Part shown: piece by piece, positions 10,261 through 23,931 of the stretch | Numbering within the stretch: the stretch's first letter is position 1 | Layout of the letters: each line of letters opens with the position of its first letter | From: Limnanthes douglasii subsp. nivea | Taxonomy: Eukaryota; Streptophyta; Magnoliopsida; Brassicales; Limnanthaceae | Length of the DNA: 64,000 bases | Direction of reading: 5' to 3' | NCBI GenBank assembly: GCA_036936605.1 | Contig: JAUPFV010000001.1 | Location: 217,959,530-218,023,529 of the forward strand | The notes under the pieces: model-generated | Told to the model about the DNA's origin: nothing | Database searches by the model: none | Seen by the model: the letters and a program-made list of their open reading frames with translations, nothing else | Position numbers and translations under genes: made by a program

Positions 10261-10300
10261 CTTCGCTACCTCGAGGCCGACTTCGCTACCTCGAGGCCGA
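10261..10300. repeat. 20-bp tandem motif at unit start (x2)
   Basis: Two copies of CTTCGCTACCTCGAGGCCGA. Two copies also open U3 (20259-20298), U4 (29842-29881, one base changed) and U6 (50792-50831). U5 has one (45570-45589), and U1 is cut by the window start. Confidence 0.9.
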
Positions 10301-10399
10301 ATGTTGTGTGATCCATGAAAAAGGGCTGCATGGGGACAAGTTTTATCATCAAGATGCTCTGTACATAACTAATTTTTATACTGAATAGATCAATCTTAC

Positions 10400-11207
10400 A
10401 ATTAGAAGGACGATGCAGCCGACGACTCTATCGAGTTTTTCGATTGCTAAGAAACTCCTAATAGACTGTCGAAGCTTGTACAGTATTGATCCAGACCAGT
10501 CGTAATTGTTTATTTTGCTGAGGTCTTCAACAAAATAAAGCGTGCTCCAACCCATGATATCTCCAGATATGAAGTTGAATAGAGTGGAGCACAAAAACAG
10601 TATCAACGGCCTTGCAACGTCTTCACACTCATGCTGTCCCCCTTCGCTTATGGCTTTTTCTATACGTGCCTGTAAAACCAACGACAACATGCTATGTTAG
10701 TAAAGTACAACATCCTGCTTTATAAGATAAATTCGATTTTACAGGTACCTTTATAATGATATTCGTTATTGTTTAGTATTTGTCGGTCCTACTTTCCTGG
10801 CAGTTTTACCCATGAAGTATTTCTTTATCATCCTCGATTCGTCCTCCTCGCCGGGCGCGTATTTGTTGTGAAATGCTCTGGTTTTTGTTAACCGCATTTT
10901 CTCCGTGCCATGCTTCATCCCGAATATAACCTTCACATAGTCTTCAGTTAGCTTTACAAACTTTGAGCCAATATAAAGGCATCTTTATCAACAAAGAACC
11001 TCTCGACGAGATACTGAATGATCAAGTAGAATTTCTTCTTTGGCAGCTCTGCCTCATTACGGATGTCAAAAGACGTTTTCAAAAGCATGTAGAAGGGTGT
11101 CTTTCATGCAGCTTCAATGTGGGTATGGGTAATACGGTTCTCTTTAAGAAGCTTCAGAAGGCTCACCAACCCTGATCTGTAATAGCTTGGTTTTGTTGTC
11201 ATACTTC
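10400..11207 (-). pseudogene. Transposon-type gene remnant, 5' exons (U2)
   Basis: Exons at 11207-10749 (broken frame) and 10669-10400 (clean phase-0, 90 codons). Relative to U1 the clean exon differs at a few residues, for example GDIMG for EDIMG, SIRSF for SIMSF and KLDRV for KLGRV. The GCGAATTG-bearing intron follows at 11208-11820. The leader is deleted around 11868, so this copy lacks part of its first exon as well as all 3' exons. Confidence 0.6.
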
Positions 11208-13324
11208 CTGCACAAACACAAATCAGTTGGAGTGTCACACACCTCGCATCACAAGATGCGAACTTCCTATCTATTAGTTAAAGTGTCACATGATTCACAT
11301 GATAAGCTGCAAATTGCCTATATATCAGTATAGTATTTACAAGCAATTCGTAGTCTGGCCTACGAATTATTTGTAAATACAAGCTGCGAAATGCATGGCA
11401 TACACATTCAATCAAGCTGCGAATTGCTATGAAATATATACAGATATGAAGCTGCAAATTGTTTCCATCCTGGGTGATGAAGATGCGAATTGTACTACAT
11501 CGCACACGTACAAGCTGAGAACTGTTCTATTTTTTACATGCACGTTGCAGGGATCTAGGAAATATCAAAACAACACCAAAATTAATAATCAACTACCTAA
11601 TGCACATCTAACATACATCACAGTTCTCAGGAAAGTATTAACATTACATGCAACCAAACTTCTACCCTGGGTTCGACAATTAACCCATAAACTCACAAAC
11701 TATCGTTACTAAATACTTCGTTCCGGTATAAAAAGCAACGCAGACCGTGAAATAACAGAAAATAATTGTTCGAATTCATCAAAATCGTAAAAAAAGTACA
11801 CTTTCCACGATAATGCTTACATGGTTATTTCTAAAAACTGTACTATTCACCGGTCGGAGACGAATTGAGGTGGTTTCTAAAATTAGACGTGTTTGGGTTT
11901 GTTTAGGGTGATGGGAAGGTGGCAAAAAGTGGATTTGAAGTGAAAAATGGGTATATATAGTCGGAAGATCTTTAGGTTTATATTCATGCACCAATGATTT
12001 TCATTGGTTTTTGAAGTACGAATTACAACTAAGTTTTTTAATATAACTATTCAAGCACCTCGCGCTCCCATTATGGTCACTAATCTCGTGATGATTAAAT
12101 ATATTTTTGGGTGTAAAAACGGAAGATCTTTAGGTTTATAGTATTAAAAATATTTTATAGAGAATAGTGAGAGAAAGAAGACGCTTGTATTTAATGTTTT
12201 TTGAAAAAAGTCCAACCCTTTTAATGAAGTTGGTTGAGATATTTATTCTCTTTTTGATATTTATGGGTCTTTTGGGTCAGATTTTGTTATTCGGATCCAT
12301 GTTATGAGCCCTCGAGCCCATACTTCAAGGTACTATGCATACAGCTGAGTCACTGGTTTACTTAGGTAACTGCTTTGTCATCAAGTTTTAATCATTAGGT
12401 CTGAATTGTCCCTTTAAGAAAAATCCGAATTACTAGTATAGGCTTCCAAAGATAACCGATCATATCAACATTTAGTTAATCAAATATTGTGATTCGCATT
12501 TAGTTAATCAGTTGTTCATGATTTACATTTACATTGCTTTCTTTGCACATGTAATATTTGGTTTTTCATATGCAAAAGCTTCTTTCTCCAAAACCATAAC
12601 CTCATCTACATTATGTACAAGACGATGAATAAAAAAATAGCATAACAAGGTTCAATAAATGTATCAGAAACCTTAAGAGATAGAAAGCTGGAAAACGTGG
12701 ACATCATTCGACATGGATTTGGTAGTCCCCTTAAGTATTTCTAGAAAATGGTACTTTGATAATGACCACGAAGACTCATCAAAGAAATCTTTTGATAAAA
12801 TCTTTCACATATCTTAGTGAATTAAAAATTATTAATTATTTATTCCTATTAATAAGTATGAAATTTTATTAAATGTAACATTTTTTTATTAATATTTAAA
12901 AAAAAAAAGATAATCCTCACAAAAAATCACTGTAAATAATTTAAATAATATTTTTTTTATAAAAATAATAATATTTTTTTTATATAGCATTAATGATAAT
13001 TATTATTTTGCTTTAATTTTTAATTCTGTACCCGTTACTATTTTTTCAATTCTATCACTTTTTACTTTTTATATTTACACTTTTTTATATCCTCCTTATA
13101 TTTTATTATATTGTTGGTAACTAACTAACTTAGTTATTCTAACAGTATAGGAATATATAATGAGGACGTGAGAAAGTAAAATTAATCTATATTTAACATT
13201 ATTTAAATTATTTACAAAAAAATTTTTGATTTTTTTTTTCAAATTTAATTTAAAAGGTAACATTTGATAAGTAACAAATTATTTAAATTTTCTAGACTTG
13301 TCTAAAATATTTTTTAGAGGGAAG

Positions 13325-13579
13325 ATGGGTAGAAAGGGAACAATTGGCAGAAAAAATGAGAAGAGGGGACGAACGAGAGTGAGAAGACTATATAAAACAA
13401 AATTAGTGATGATCGATTGCTTGCAATTCATTAAGCAACGGTATCGTCTCTTTACGTTCTTTTGTTCTTCTTCGTTTTACAATAGATCTTGTGTAAATGA
13501 ATATATATTATTGTTTTTCTATTTTATTTTTTATAAAATTAAAAAAAAATTGAACGCATTTTGTAGTAAAGATCAATGA
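13325..13579 (+). CDS. Small basic ORF, copy a (U2)
   Basis: Same conserved start as the U1 copy, MGRKGTIGRKNEK. The tail differs because an A-run is one base shorter, shifting the frame to end KLNAFCSKDQ. That tail variability argues that only the first ~45 residues could matter. Confidence 0.28.
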   Translation: MGRKGTIGRKNEKRGRTRVRRLYKTKLVMIDCLQFIKQRYRLFTFFCSSSFYNRSCVNEYILLFFYFIFYKIKKKLNAFCSKDQ

Positions 13580-13933
13580 GTTGTGTCAAGAGTTGTGTTA
13601 GGTTAGTCTCCAATACTTTTGATATCATTGAAACGTTGATTTATTGATTTTTGAATCGATATTATTTTTAATAGATAATTTGAGATAAGAGAAGTTTTTT
13701 TTTAAAATAAATTGATAATAAATTGTAATTAAAATAAATATTTATTAAAAAAAATACATATTAATTAATAAAGTAAATAAATAAAAATTTAAAGTTTATT
13801 GTTAATATTTATTGAGACTCGCTAAACATTTTTTTTCTTTTGGTAGAAAACAGTAAAATTAATTAAATAAATAAAAATATGTTACATGTAGCGCTTTGGT
13901 GTATCTCTTCTCGAAAAAATAATAAGAGTGAAG

Positions 13934-14107
13934 ATGAAGAGAAATAAAACAATTGACGAGAAGATTAGGAAGAGAGGACGAAAGAACGTGAGAAGGTTAT
14001 ATAAAGTGAAGCCATGGATGATCGAATGCCTGGAATTCATCAAGCAATCGATATCATCTCTTTACATTTTTTGTTTTTCTTCGTTTTTTACGGTATATCT
14101 TGTGTGA
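13934..14107 (+). CDS. Small basic ORF, copy b (U2)
   Basis: 57-codon frame starting MKRNKTIDEKIRKRG, intact and of the same length as the U1 copy. One silent change (TTC for TTT in LEFIK) and one change near the end (GGT for AGT) are visible against U1. Family unknown. Confidence 0.28.
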   Translation: MKRNKTIDEKIRKRGRKNVRRLYKVKPWMIECLEFIKQSISSLYIFCFSSFFTVYLV

Positions 14108-15153
14108 AGCGAAATATATTATCGATTTTTTCGGTTTTTTATGAAAGTAAGAAGAAATTGAAAGCATTTTGCACCAAGTAATCCTTAAGGTATATGAATT
14201 AAGGATCAAGGATTTAGGAGTTGGGTCAGGTCAGTCCCCGTACTTTTGCTATCGTTTAATCCTCTATTTATTGATGTTTGAATTGATATTTCTTTTCAAT
14301 AGATGATTTGAGATCGGAGAATTTTTGTTAATAAGAATAATAATAAATGTTAGTTACTCTAAAGTATGATAAATTAGAAAGAGAAAATACAAAAATACAA
14401 AAATAAATAAATAAACTTAGTTAGGTTCTAGTATGAATTATCTTCAATTATGTTCTAGTTTTGATAATCGGATTTTCATTTTTTTATGAAATTAAGAAGA
14501 AATGGAACGCATTCGCAGCAAGGAATCCTTAGGGATAATGATGAATGAGTTTTGTCAGGTGAGTTCCCATAGTTTTGATATCGTTCAATCGTCGATTTGT
14601 TGATGTTTGAATCGATATTGCTTTTAAATAGATGATTTGAGATCAAATATATTTTCTTAACAAAATTAATAATAAATGTTAGTTACTCTAAAGTATAATA
14701 AGTTAGAGAAGAAAAAAGAAAAAAGAAATAAATATATTTAGTTAGTTAGTATAAAAATAATAATAAAGACTTGTAGTATCTTTTATTATAGCTCTATACT
14801 TGGATATGAAACTTCATATATAGAAAAGAAAATCGATATGAATAAAATCTGAATGACCATAAACCGAATTCTGAATATCTAAAGTAAACTATATTAGATG
14901 AACACAGAAAAACATCATACAAGAATCTTGACACAAAACAATATACAACTCAGCCTATTCTCGGGTCATAATCCGGGTCTATATCCGTGCCAGGGTCTTC
15001 ATCTGGCGTTGTAGATGGGTCATAATCTACGTCTTCATTATTTAGGCCTGGGTCTCTATATGGGACTGCATGTGGGCCTGGGACTGCAATTTGGCGTGTG
15101 ACTGCAGCTGGGGGTGGGTCTTCATCTGGATCTTCATCCAACGGTTACTTGGA

Positions 15154-15958
15154 TATAAATGAACCGAAAACTCGTCTTTAAAAACAAAACGAAACCCACT
15201 TCAACTTCATACTTCACGTCTCTCGCTTTCTTGATCTCTCGATCTCTCGCTCTCTCGCTCTCTGTCGGTCTGACGGAGAATACAAATCTCCTACACGACA
15301 AATCTCCGATCATACATTGAATCTGTATTCTTTTCAAGAGAGAAAGACAGTACTCGTACTCAATTGTGTTTTCAGCTTTTATTTACGACTCGTGATTTCG
15401 ATCACTACTCATTGTTTCGATTTCGGTCCGTTCCGTTGGTTATCGGAGTTTCACATTCGGCGCTTCCACTGTATCTCCTCCGTCTGCCATTGAAATCAAG
15501 GTATTCTTGTTGAGTTCGTATCACAAATCTTGTATTATTATTTTTTGAATTTGAATTTGAATTGATATTTGAATTTAAAATATAATTCAGTTGATCGGCT
15601 TAATTAATTTCGATGATTTCTATGAGACTGAGTAACTACGTAGCCTAGGTATCTACTTGAGAATGAGGTATACCATACCATACCAGACTGATGTTACAGG
15701 TTCGGTCTTGTTTCGCCGAGTAGTATCTTTTATTGATTTAAAGGAGAAGCAAAAGACAGAAAAAAATAATATAAAGACTTGTAGTATCTTTTATTATAGC
15801 TCTATATTACGAAAGATTACAATGTGTTGCCATTCTCCTTGGATGATATGTTCATGCCTAGATCGATCTCTATTACCATAAGGTTGCCTTTCTTGTATAA
15901 CCAACCAACTCCTTTCTTTTCGTCTATTACAGATCTTCCTTGAACAGATTGCCACATC
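15154..15958 (+). promoter_or_regulatory. MADS promoter, leader and 5'-UTR intron (U2)
   Basis: TATAAAT at 15154-15160, CT-rich leader, predicted intron 15501-15932. The sequence reads the same as U1. Confidence 0.55.
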
Positions 15959-16918
15959 ATGGTAGGAAAACCAAGAATGAGAGGTGTTCCCACCCAAAAA
16001 AGAGAAACCGCGTCGCAGAGATGCGTCACTTTCACCAAACGCCGCCAGGGCCTTTTCAGTAAAGCCGCTCAGCTTTGTCAGTTGTCTGGTGCTCAGATCG
16101 CCATTCTCGTTACCGCTCCCTCCAACAGAAACAACTACTATGTCTTCGGTCATCCTTCAGTCGATGATCTTACCGACAGAGTTTTGTTGGCTACTACTTC
16201 CTCCACTTCCTCAACTTCCTCAACTTCCTCCACTTCCTTGGCTTCGACATCCTCTGCTTCCACTTCCAGTTCGAGTTCCAGTTTGTGTTCGAGTTTCAGT
16301 GATCAGACAAAAACCCTAACCCTAACCCCAACGGGAAAGAAAAGAAAAAGAGATGAGATCACTCTTGATGATCGCTGCTGCTGGGACGATGACTCGGACC
16401 TAGATCTTACCATCGAGGAGAGAATCCAGAGGATGGAGAAGCTAAAGGACCACGCACTCAAGAGGATGAGGTCAGGTGTCTTGGAGACCAAGAAACCCCA
16501 GTCACCACTTGAGAATCAGAATCCGAACCAGAATGTCCTGGCTGATCATCTTGCACTTGCTGCTGAAACTCAAGTAGATCATGATCATGATCATTATCTA
16601 GATCTAGATCTAGACCTAGGGTTTGATCTGGATTTCGTGTTTGCTGATTCACAAACCAGCCATCAAGAAACTGTCGACGGACTCGGTAATAACAGTCGTG
16701 GTATTGAAGGCCAAGGTCCTGAACCGTACATGGCATTTCTGGAAAAGGAAATCGATGCCTTGCCTGATGATGGATATGCAATTGGGAATAGCTTCTCTGA
16801 TCCGATGGGCGCTATGATTGATGAGATCGATTGTGGGTATAATAATGTTACTATGGCTAGCCGTTGCTGCGACTGCTCTTTCGATATCTTCCCACCAAAT
16901 GTAACTCTTTCGTATTGA
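15959..16918 (+). CDS. Type I (M-alpha) MADS-box transcription factor (U2)
   Basis: 319 residues, identical in protein sequence to the U1 copy, with MADS domain (4-76), NLS GKKRKRDE (126-133) and LDLDLDL motif (214-220) all kept. No disabling change is seen. With intact promoter and leader it should be as able to be expressed as the U1 copy. Confidence 0.95.
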   Translation: MVGKPRMRGVPTQKRETASQRCVTFTKRRQGLFSKAAQLCQLSGAQIAILVTAPSNRNNYYVFGHPSVDDLTDRVLLATTSSTSSTSSTSSTSLASTSSASTSSSSSSLCSSFSDQTKTLTLTPTGKKRKRDEITLDDRCCWDDDSDLDLTIEERIQRMEKLKDHALKRMRSGVLETKKPQSPLENQNPNQNVLADHLALAAETQVDHDHDHYLDLDLDLGFDLDFVFADSQTSHQETVDGLGNNSRGIEGQGPEPYMAFLEKEIDALPDDGYAIGNSFSDPMGAMIDEIDCGYNNVTMASRCCDCSFDIFPPNVTLSY

Positions 16919-18361
16919 GAGTTAGGAACAGCTGACTTGAATAGAGTAGGTTTATTGTATACAATTGGAGATTACTCTAACAAATTACTACGTGTTAGAA
17001 TACTGAGATTGGTGTAACAAATTAATGAGTTGTAAAGTTTAACCGTACATAAATAAATAAGAACATAGTGAGTATTATGAGTAAGGTTGCCAAGTCTGTG
17101 AGAGTACCACTTTAAGGTACTTTTATTGATGCTCCCACGAGTCCATGAATGAATGAGCACTAACATTGTCAATTCTTGTATTATACAATGTATCTCTGCT
17201 AAGATTTATCAAAACATTTCGTATGAATAAGAAAATACCAACTTATGTATATGACCAAGGTTCCCAAGTCTATCGAGTATAGGTAGACTAAACCTACAAT
17301 CTGTTATCTGTGAACAGACACAAATCAAGTATCATATGCTACCAAAATAAATTAACCTACAATCTGTTATCTGTGAACAGACACAAATCAAGTATCATAT
17401 GCTACCAAAATAAATTAAATTGAGGCTTTGCCATTTCTTTTTTCTGCTATCCTCCTTCTCCCTATTGGCTACTGCCACATTCATAGCATACTATTACTAC
17501 TATGATGGCTCACTTTTTCTACTAAAACCACTTTTCTAATAAAATTTAGTGCTGCTTCTCTTTTCTATAGATGTGGTCTGATTTGATTTTACGTGGACTT
17601 ATTGAAATTGTCTTTTTATATTCAATACTTTTCTAATACAGCTTTTTTTTCTTTTCGACTTGGTTAAACTTTAGCACTAGTTCCCACCTTTCTTTTGTTA
17701 AAATTAGTTTGACTTGTTATTTTTATTAAAATTTTAAGATAAAAAATCGATAGTAACAATCACGATCGCATGAAATGTAATAAAATTATAATTATTTTCA
17801 TTTTGATTATAAGATTAGAGATGGAATGGATTATAATAGTATTGGAACATGTAGTTGTATAAAATTAAGTTAATTAAAAATTATGCTCATCTTCTATCAT
17901 CTGTAGTCTCCATCATCTATCATTTATATATAGAGTACCAAAATGAAATTAAGATTTATAGAGAACAAAAAAAAAGTTAAGAAAACAAAAAGAAAAGATA
18001 CACCAACTATAGAAATAATACTTACTAAGTCTAAGAGTAGGAGGCAGAGTGAAATGCAGAATTTGACTTCTCCTTCAGCACTTTTGCTCGTAAAGAAAAA
18101 AAATGAAAATGAGAATTTGATATGAAAGGTGTTATGATTTGGCCACTACAAATATTCAATACCCTTCAAAATAATTGTCTTTTCTCATTGAAAATTCATG
18201 AAGTAGTACTACCACTCGCCCTATGTATATTTTAAAAAAGAAGTAAAATTAGATTTGATATTGATGTATGTTTTAAAGTTTTTTTATTAAATTATATAAT
18301 CGAAACTAGTTTGCGTGTGGAATTTAGACGGAAAATTAAAATATTATAAAAGTAAAATTTA

Positions 18362-19045
18362 AAGAAATCCCAATCACCACTTGAGAATCAGAATCAGAAT
18401 GCCAATGTCCTGGGTGATCATCTTGCACCAGCTGCTGAAACTCAAACAGATCTTGATCTAGAGCTAGGGTTTGATCTGGATTTCGTGTTTGCTAATATCC
18501 AGAGCGATTTTGCTGAGGAATTTTCTGACTTTGGTGATTTACAAACCAGGCAACAAGAAAGTGTGAACGAACCGGTTAATAACAGTCATACTAATGAGGG
18601 CCAAGGTGGTGAACCGTACATGGAATCTCTGATAAAGGAAATAGATGCCTTGGGTGATGATGACAATGCAATCTCTGATCCAATGGGCTCTATGATTGAT
18701 GAGATTGATCGTGGGTATGATAATGTTGCTAATATCGAGAGGGATTTTTCAGAGGAATGTTATGACTCTGGTGATTTACAAACCAGGCAACAAGGAAGTG
18801 TGAGCGAACCGGGTAATAGTAGTCGTAGTAATGAAGGGCAGGGTCTTGAACCGTACATGGAGTTTCTGGAAAAGGAAATAGATGCCTTGGGTGATGATGA
18901 TTATGCAATTGGGAATAGCTTGTCTGATCCAAAGGGCGCTATGAGTGATGAGATTGATTGTGGGTATAACAATCTTAATTTGGCTAGCCGTTGCTGCGAC
19001 AGCTCTTTCGATTTCTTCCGACCAAATAGAGCTCTTTGTTATTGA
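18362..19045 (+). pseudogene. MADS-less paralogue (U2)
   Basis: 227 open codons, with the same duplicated C-terminal module and EAR-like TDLDLELGF stretch as in U1 and the same lack of an ATG at the 5' end. Upstream, a two-base change (AAAGAAGTAAAAT versus AAAGACTAAAAT near 18239) distinguishes it from U1. Confidence 0.75.
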
Positions 19046-19295
19046 GAGTTAGAAGAGTTGACTTTGTTTTTTCGTGAATATTCATTATTGAAGTTGAATA
19101 GAATAGGTTTACCTACACAATTTGAAATTGCTCTAGTGAATTGACAATTTTGTAGAGCTGTAAATCAGTTGACTATTGAGATTGCTCAGTAACAAGTAAC
19201 AAATGAGTCGTAAATGAGTTGTAAAGTCGAATAGAGACTATGTGATAATAGATATATAAACAATTTAATTCAGATGTGTGTTTTGGTTTTTCCAG

Positions 19296-19713
19296 CTACT
19301 TATTTCGTAACCAAAATCAAAATCCAGCGCTTCATCAAGATCCAGCCAATCTCAAGCATGATCTACGTTTAGACCAGTGTGTTCCACAGTCTCAGCTTCT
19401 TACGGCCCAAGAACTCATTCCTTTAGCTGATCCGCAAAAAGATCCTCCCGCTGATGCTGATGCTGATGCTGATGCTAATACTGATACTATTAATGGAAGT
19501 GAAGTTGTTGGTAAAATTAATAGTGGTGATTGGCATATAGATCTTCTCCAAAACGAAGCAGGAGGTTTTTTCGCAGACATTGATGATGCATATAAGGCTG
19601 ATGTTGGTAAGAAGTGCGAAACCGACAACTGGATTTCCAATTTTATCAAAACACATGATATTTCTATTGGGTTTAAGGAGCTGAATCAAATATTGATATC
19701 TGGTCACTACTAA
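19296..19713 (+). CDS. Acidic exon-like ORF (U2)
   Basis: Follows the same TTTTTCCAG acceptor (ending 19295). Protein identical to U1 from the acceptor to the ISGHY end. Role unknown. Confidence 0.35.
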
Positions 19714-20045
19714 GCATTGTTCTGTCTCATGTAGATTTATATCGAGTCCATTGTCACAAGTTCTATAGACTTATATGATATAACATTTTTAGTTTTCCGA
19801 TTTATTGTATTGTGTCTATTGTGACGAGTTATATAGTTTTATACGATATTGAATCTATTGTAACCTACTGTATCTATTATCAGGAGTTATGTGTTTCAAC
19901 ATGTGAATGCAATGCCAACACGAAGGATTAATTTTTACACTTGTCACTGTTGGTATTCTTGTAAATTCTCTTCTGCCTTCAACTATAATCACATACTTAT
20001 CTTCATATGTAAATTACATACAAATCACATATCTAATCATGATAC

Positions 20046-20214
20046 GTGTATGGAATTTAACCTTGAGTATGAACAGGTACTATTTCCATATCTAATCTAT
20101 CTAGTTCGCAGACACATAACATCTATTGAACAGCAGTTTATGTTGCAGGTCGAGATTAGGATTGTAGAATGCTTAATGTTGTACATCTGCGACTAAAATG
20201 TACTGTTAGGGATG
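20046..20214 (+). repeat. Left arm of the inverted repeat, truncated (U2)
   Basis: Same 169-base truncated arm as U1, joined to U3 at the same point; one base differs (GCTTAATG for GCTTGATG). Confidence 0.85.
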
Positions 20215-20397
20215 CACTCTAATCCCAACCATTTGAAAAACCTTGGTATCGAGGTCGGCTTCGCTACCTCGAGGCCGACTTCGCTACCTCGAGGCCGAAT
20301 GTTGTGTGATCCATGAAAAAGGGCTGCATGGGGACAAGTTTTATCATCAAGATGCTCTGTACATAACTAATTTTTATACTGAATAGATCAATCTTAC

Positions 20398-21205
20398 AAT
20401 TAGAAGGACGATGCAGCCGACGACTCTATCGAGTTTTTCGATTGCTAAGAAACTCCTAATAGACTGTCGAAGCTTGTACAGTATTGATCCAGACCAGTCG
20501 TAATTGTTTATTTTGCTGAGGTCTTCAACAAAATAAAGCGTGCTCCAACCCATGATATCTCCAGATATGAAGTTGAATAGAGTGGAGCACAAAAACAGTA
20601 TCAACGGCCTTGCAACGTCTTCACACTCATGCTGTCCCCCTTCGCTTATGGCTTTTTCTATACGTGCCTGTAAAACCAACGACAACATGCTATGTTAGTA
20701 AAGTACAACATCCTGCTTTATAAGATGAATTCGATTTTACAGGTACCTTTATAATGATATTCGTTATTGTTTAGTATTTGTCGGTCCTACTTTCCTGGCA
20801 GTTTTACCCATGAAGTATTTCTTTATCATCCTCGATTCGTCCTCCTCGCCGGGCGCGTATTTGTTGTGAAATGCTCTGGTTTTTGTTAACCGCATTTTCT
20901 CCGTGCCATGCTTCATCCCGAATATAACCTTCACATAGTCTTCAGTTAGCTTTACAAACTTTGAGCCAATATAAAGGCATCTTTATCAACAAAGAACCTC
21001 TCGACGAGATACTGAATGATCAAGTAGAATTTCTTCTTTGGCAGCTCTGCCTCATTACGGATGTCAAAAGACGTTTTCAAAAGCATGTAGAAGGGTGTCT
21101 TTCATGCAGCTTCAATGTGGGTATGGGTAATACGGTTCTCTTTAAGAAGCTTCAGAAGGCTCACCAACCCTGATCTGTAATAGCTTGGTTTTGTTGTCAT
21201 ACTTC
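20398..21205 (-). pseudogene. Transposon-type gene remnant, 5' exons (U3)
   Basis: Exons 21205-20747 (broken) and 20667-20398 (phase-0, 90 codons). Protein of the clean exon equals that of U2. The leader lacks the (GA)n segment (joint near 21866), as in U2. Confidence 0.6.
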
Positions 21206-23321
21206 CTGCACAAACACAAATCAGTTGGAGTGTCACACACCTCGCATCACAAGATGCGAACTTCCTATCTATTAGTTAAAGTGTCACATGATTCACATGA
21301 TAAGCTGCGAATTGCCTATATATCAGTATAGTATTTACAAGCAATTCGTAGTCTGGCCTACGAATTATTTGTAAATACAAGCTGCGAAATGCATGGCATA
21401 CACATTCAATCAAGCTGCGAATTGCTATGAAATATATACAGATATGAAGCTGCAAATTGTTTCCATCCTGGGTGATGAAGATGCGAATTGTACTACATCG
21501 CACACGTACAAGCTGGGAACTGTTCTATTTTTTACATGCACGTTGCAGGGATCTAGGAAATATCAAAACAACACCAAAATTAATAATCAACTACCTAATG
21601 CACATCTAACATACATCACAGTTCTCAGGAAAGTATTAACATTACATGCAACCAAACTTCTACCCTGGGTTCGACAATTAACCCATAAACTCACAAACTA
21701 TCCTTACTAAATACTTCGTTCCGGTATAAAAAGCAACGCAGACCGTGAAATAACAGAAAATAATTGTTCGAATTCATCGAAATCGTAAAAAAAGTACACT
21801 TTCCACGATAATGCTTACATGGTTATTTCTAAAAACTGTACTATTCACCGGTCGGAGACGAATTGAGGTGGTTTCTAAAATTAGACGTGTTTGGGTTTGT
21901 TTAGGGTGATGGGAAGGTGGCAAAAAGTGGATTTGAAGTGAAAAATGGGTATATATAGTCAGAAGATCTTTAGGTTTATATTCATGCACCAATGATTTTC
22001 ATTGGTTTTTGAAGTACGAATTACAACTAAGGTTTTTAATATAACTATTCAAGCACCTCGCGCTCCCATTATGGTCACTAATCTCGTGATGATTAAATAT
22101 ATTTTTGGGTGTAAAAACGGAAGATCTTTAGGTTTATAGTATTAAAAATATTTTATAGAGAATAGTGAGAGAAAGAAGACGCTTGTATTTAATGTTTTTT
22201 GAAAAAAGTCCAACCCTTTTAATGAAGTTGGTTGAGATATTTATTCTCTTTTTGATATTTATGGGTCTTTTGGGTCAGATTTTGTTATTCGGATCCATGT
22301 TATGAGCCCTCGAGCCCATACTTCAAGGTACTATGCATACAGCTGAGTCACTGGTTTACTTAGGTAACTGCTTTGTCATCAAGTTTTAATCATTAGGTCT
22401 GAATTGTCCCTTTAAGAAAAATCCGAATTACTAGTATAGGCTTCCAAAGATAACCGATCATATCAACATTTAGTTAATCAAATATTGTGATTCGCATTTA
22501 GTTAATCAGTTGTTCATGATTTACATTTACATTGCTTTCTTTGCACATGTAATATTTGGTTTTTCATATGCAAAAGCTTCTTTCTCCAAAACCATAACCT
22601 CATCTACATTATGTACAAGACGATGAATAAAAAAATAGCATAACAAGGTTCAATAAATGTATCAGAAACCTTAAGAGATAGAAAGCTGGAAAACGTGGAC
22701 ATCATTCGACATGGATTTGGTAGTCCCCTTAAGTATTTCTAGAAAATGGTACTTTGATAATGACCACGAAGACTCATCAAAGAAATCTTTTGATAAAATC
22801 TTTCACATATCTTAGTGAATTAAAAATTATTAATTATTTATTCCTATTAATAAGTATGAAATTTTATTAAATGTAACATTTTTTATTAATATTTAAAAAA
22901 AAAAAGATAATCCTCACAAAAAATCACTGTAAATAATTTAAATAATATTTTTTTTATAAAAATAATAATATTTTTTTTATATAGCATTAATGATAATTAT
23001 TATTTTGCTTTAATTTTTAATTCTGTACCCGTTACTATTTTTTCAATTCTATCACTTTTTACTTTTTATATTTACACTTTTTTATATCCTCCTTATATTT
23101 TATTATATTGTTGGTAACTAACTAACTTAGTTATTCTAACAGTATAGGAATATATAATGAGGACGTGAGAAAGTAAAATTAATCTATATTTAACATTATT
23201 TAAATTATTTACAAAAAAAATTTTGATTTTTTTTTTCAAATTTAATTTAAAAGGTAACATTTGATAAGTAACAAATTATTTAAATTTTCTAGACTTGTCT
23301 AAAATATTTTTTAGAGGGAAG

Positions 23322-23577
23322 ATGGGTAGAAAGGGAACAATTGGCAGAAAAAAATGAGAAGAGGGGACGAACGAGAGTGAGAAGACTATATAAAACAAAA
23401 TTAGTGATGATCGATTGCTTGCAATTCATTAAGCAACGGTATCGTCTCTTTACGTTCTTTTGTTCTTCTTCGTTTTACAATAGATCTTGTGTAAATGAAT
23501 ATATATTATTGTTTTTCTATTTTATTTTTTATAAAATTAAAAAAAAATTGAACGCATTTTGTAGTAAAGATCAATGA
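23322..23577 (+). pseudogene. Small basic ORF, copy a, frameshifted (U3)
   Basis: An extra A in the run after GGCAG (23347-23353) shifts the frame a few codons after the ATG at 23322. The conserved NEKRGRTRVRRLYK part is still open, but out of frame with the start codon. Evidence of decay in the unit that also lost its MADS gene. Confidence 0.5.
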
Positions 23578-23931
23578 GTTGTGTCAAGAGTTGTGTTAGG
23601 TTAGTCTCCAATACTTTTGATATCATTGAAACGTTGATTTATTGATTTTTGAATCGATATTATTTTTAATAGATAATTTGAGATAAGAGAAGTTTTTTTT
23701 TAAAATAAATTGATAATAAATTGTAATTAAAATAAATATTTATTAAAAAAAATACATATTAATTAATAAAGTAAATAAATAAAAATTTAAAGTTTATTGT
23801 TAATATTTATTGAGACTCGCTAAACATTTTTTTTCTTTTGGTAGAAAACAGTAAAATTAATTAAATAAATAAAAATATGTTACATGTAGCGCTTTGGTGT
23901 ATCTCTTCTCGAAAAAATAATAAGAGTGAAG

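Larger units (their letters stand above)
10217..20214. repeat. Tandem unit U2 (short type)
   Basis: 9998 bp. Same layout as U1 but with a deletion of about 300 bp that removes the (GA)n tract and part of the pseudogene leader: the sequence after CGGAGACGAATTGA at 11868 resumes at GGTGGTTTCTAAAATTAG. The 3' junction to U3 is the same GTTAGGGATG/CACTCTAATCCC joint as U1-U2. Spacers match those of U1: AT-rich DNA at 11960-13324 and 14108-14949, MADS 3' flank at 16919-18361 with the 63-bp duplication at 17291-17416. Confidence 0.93.
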
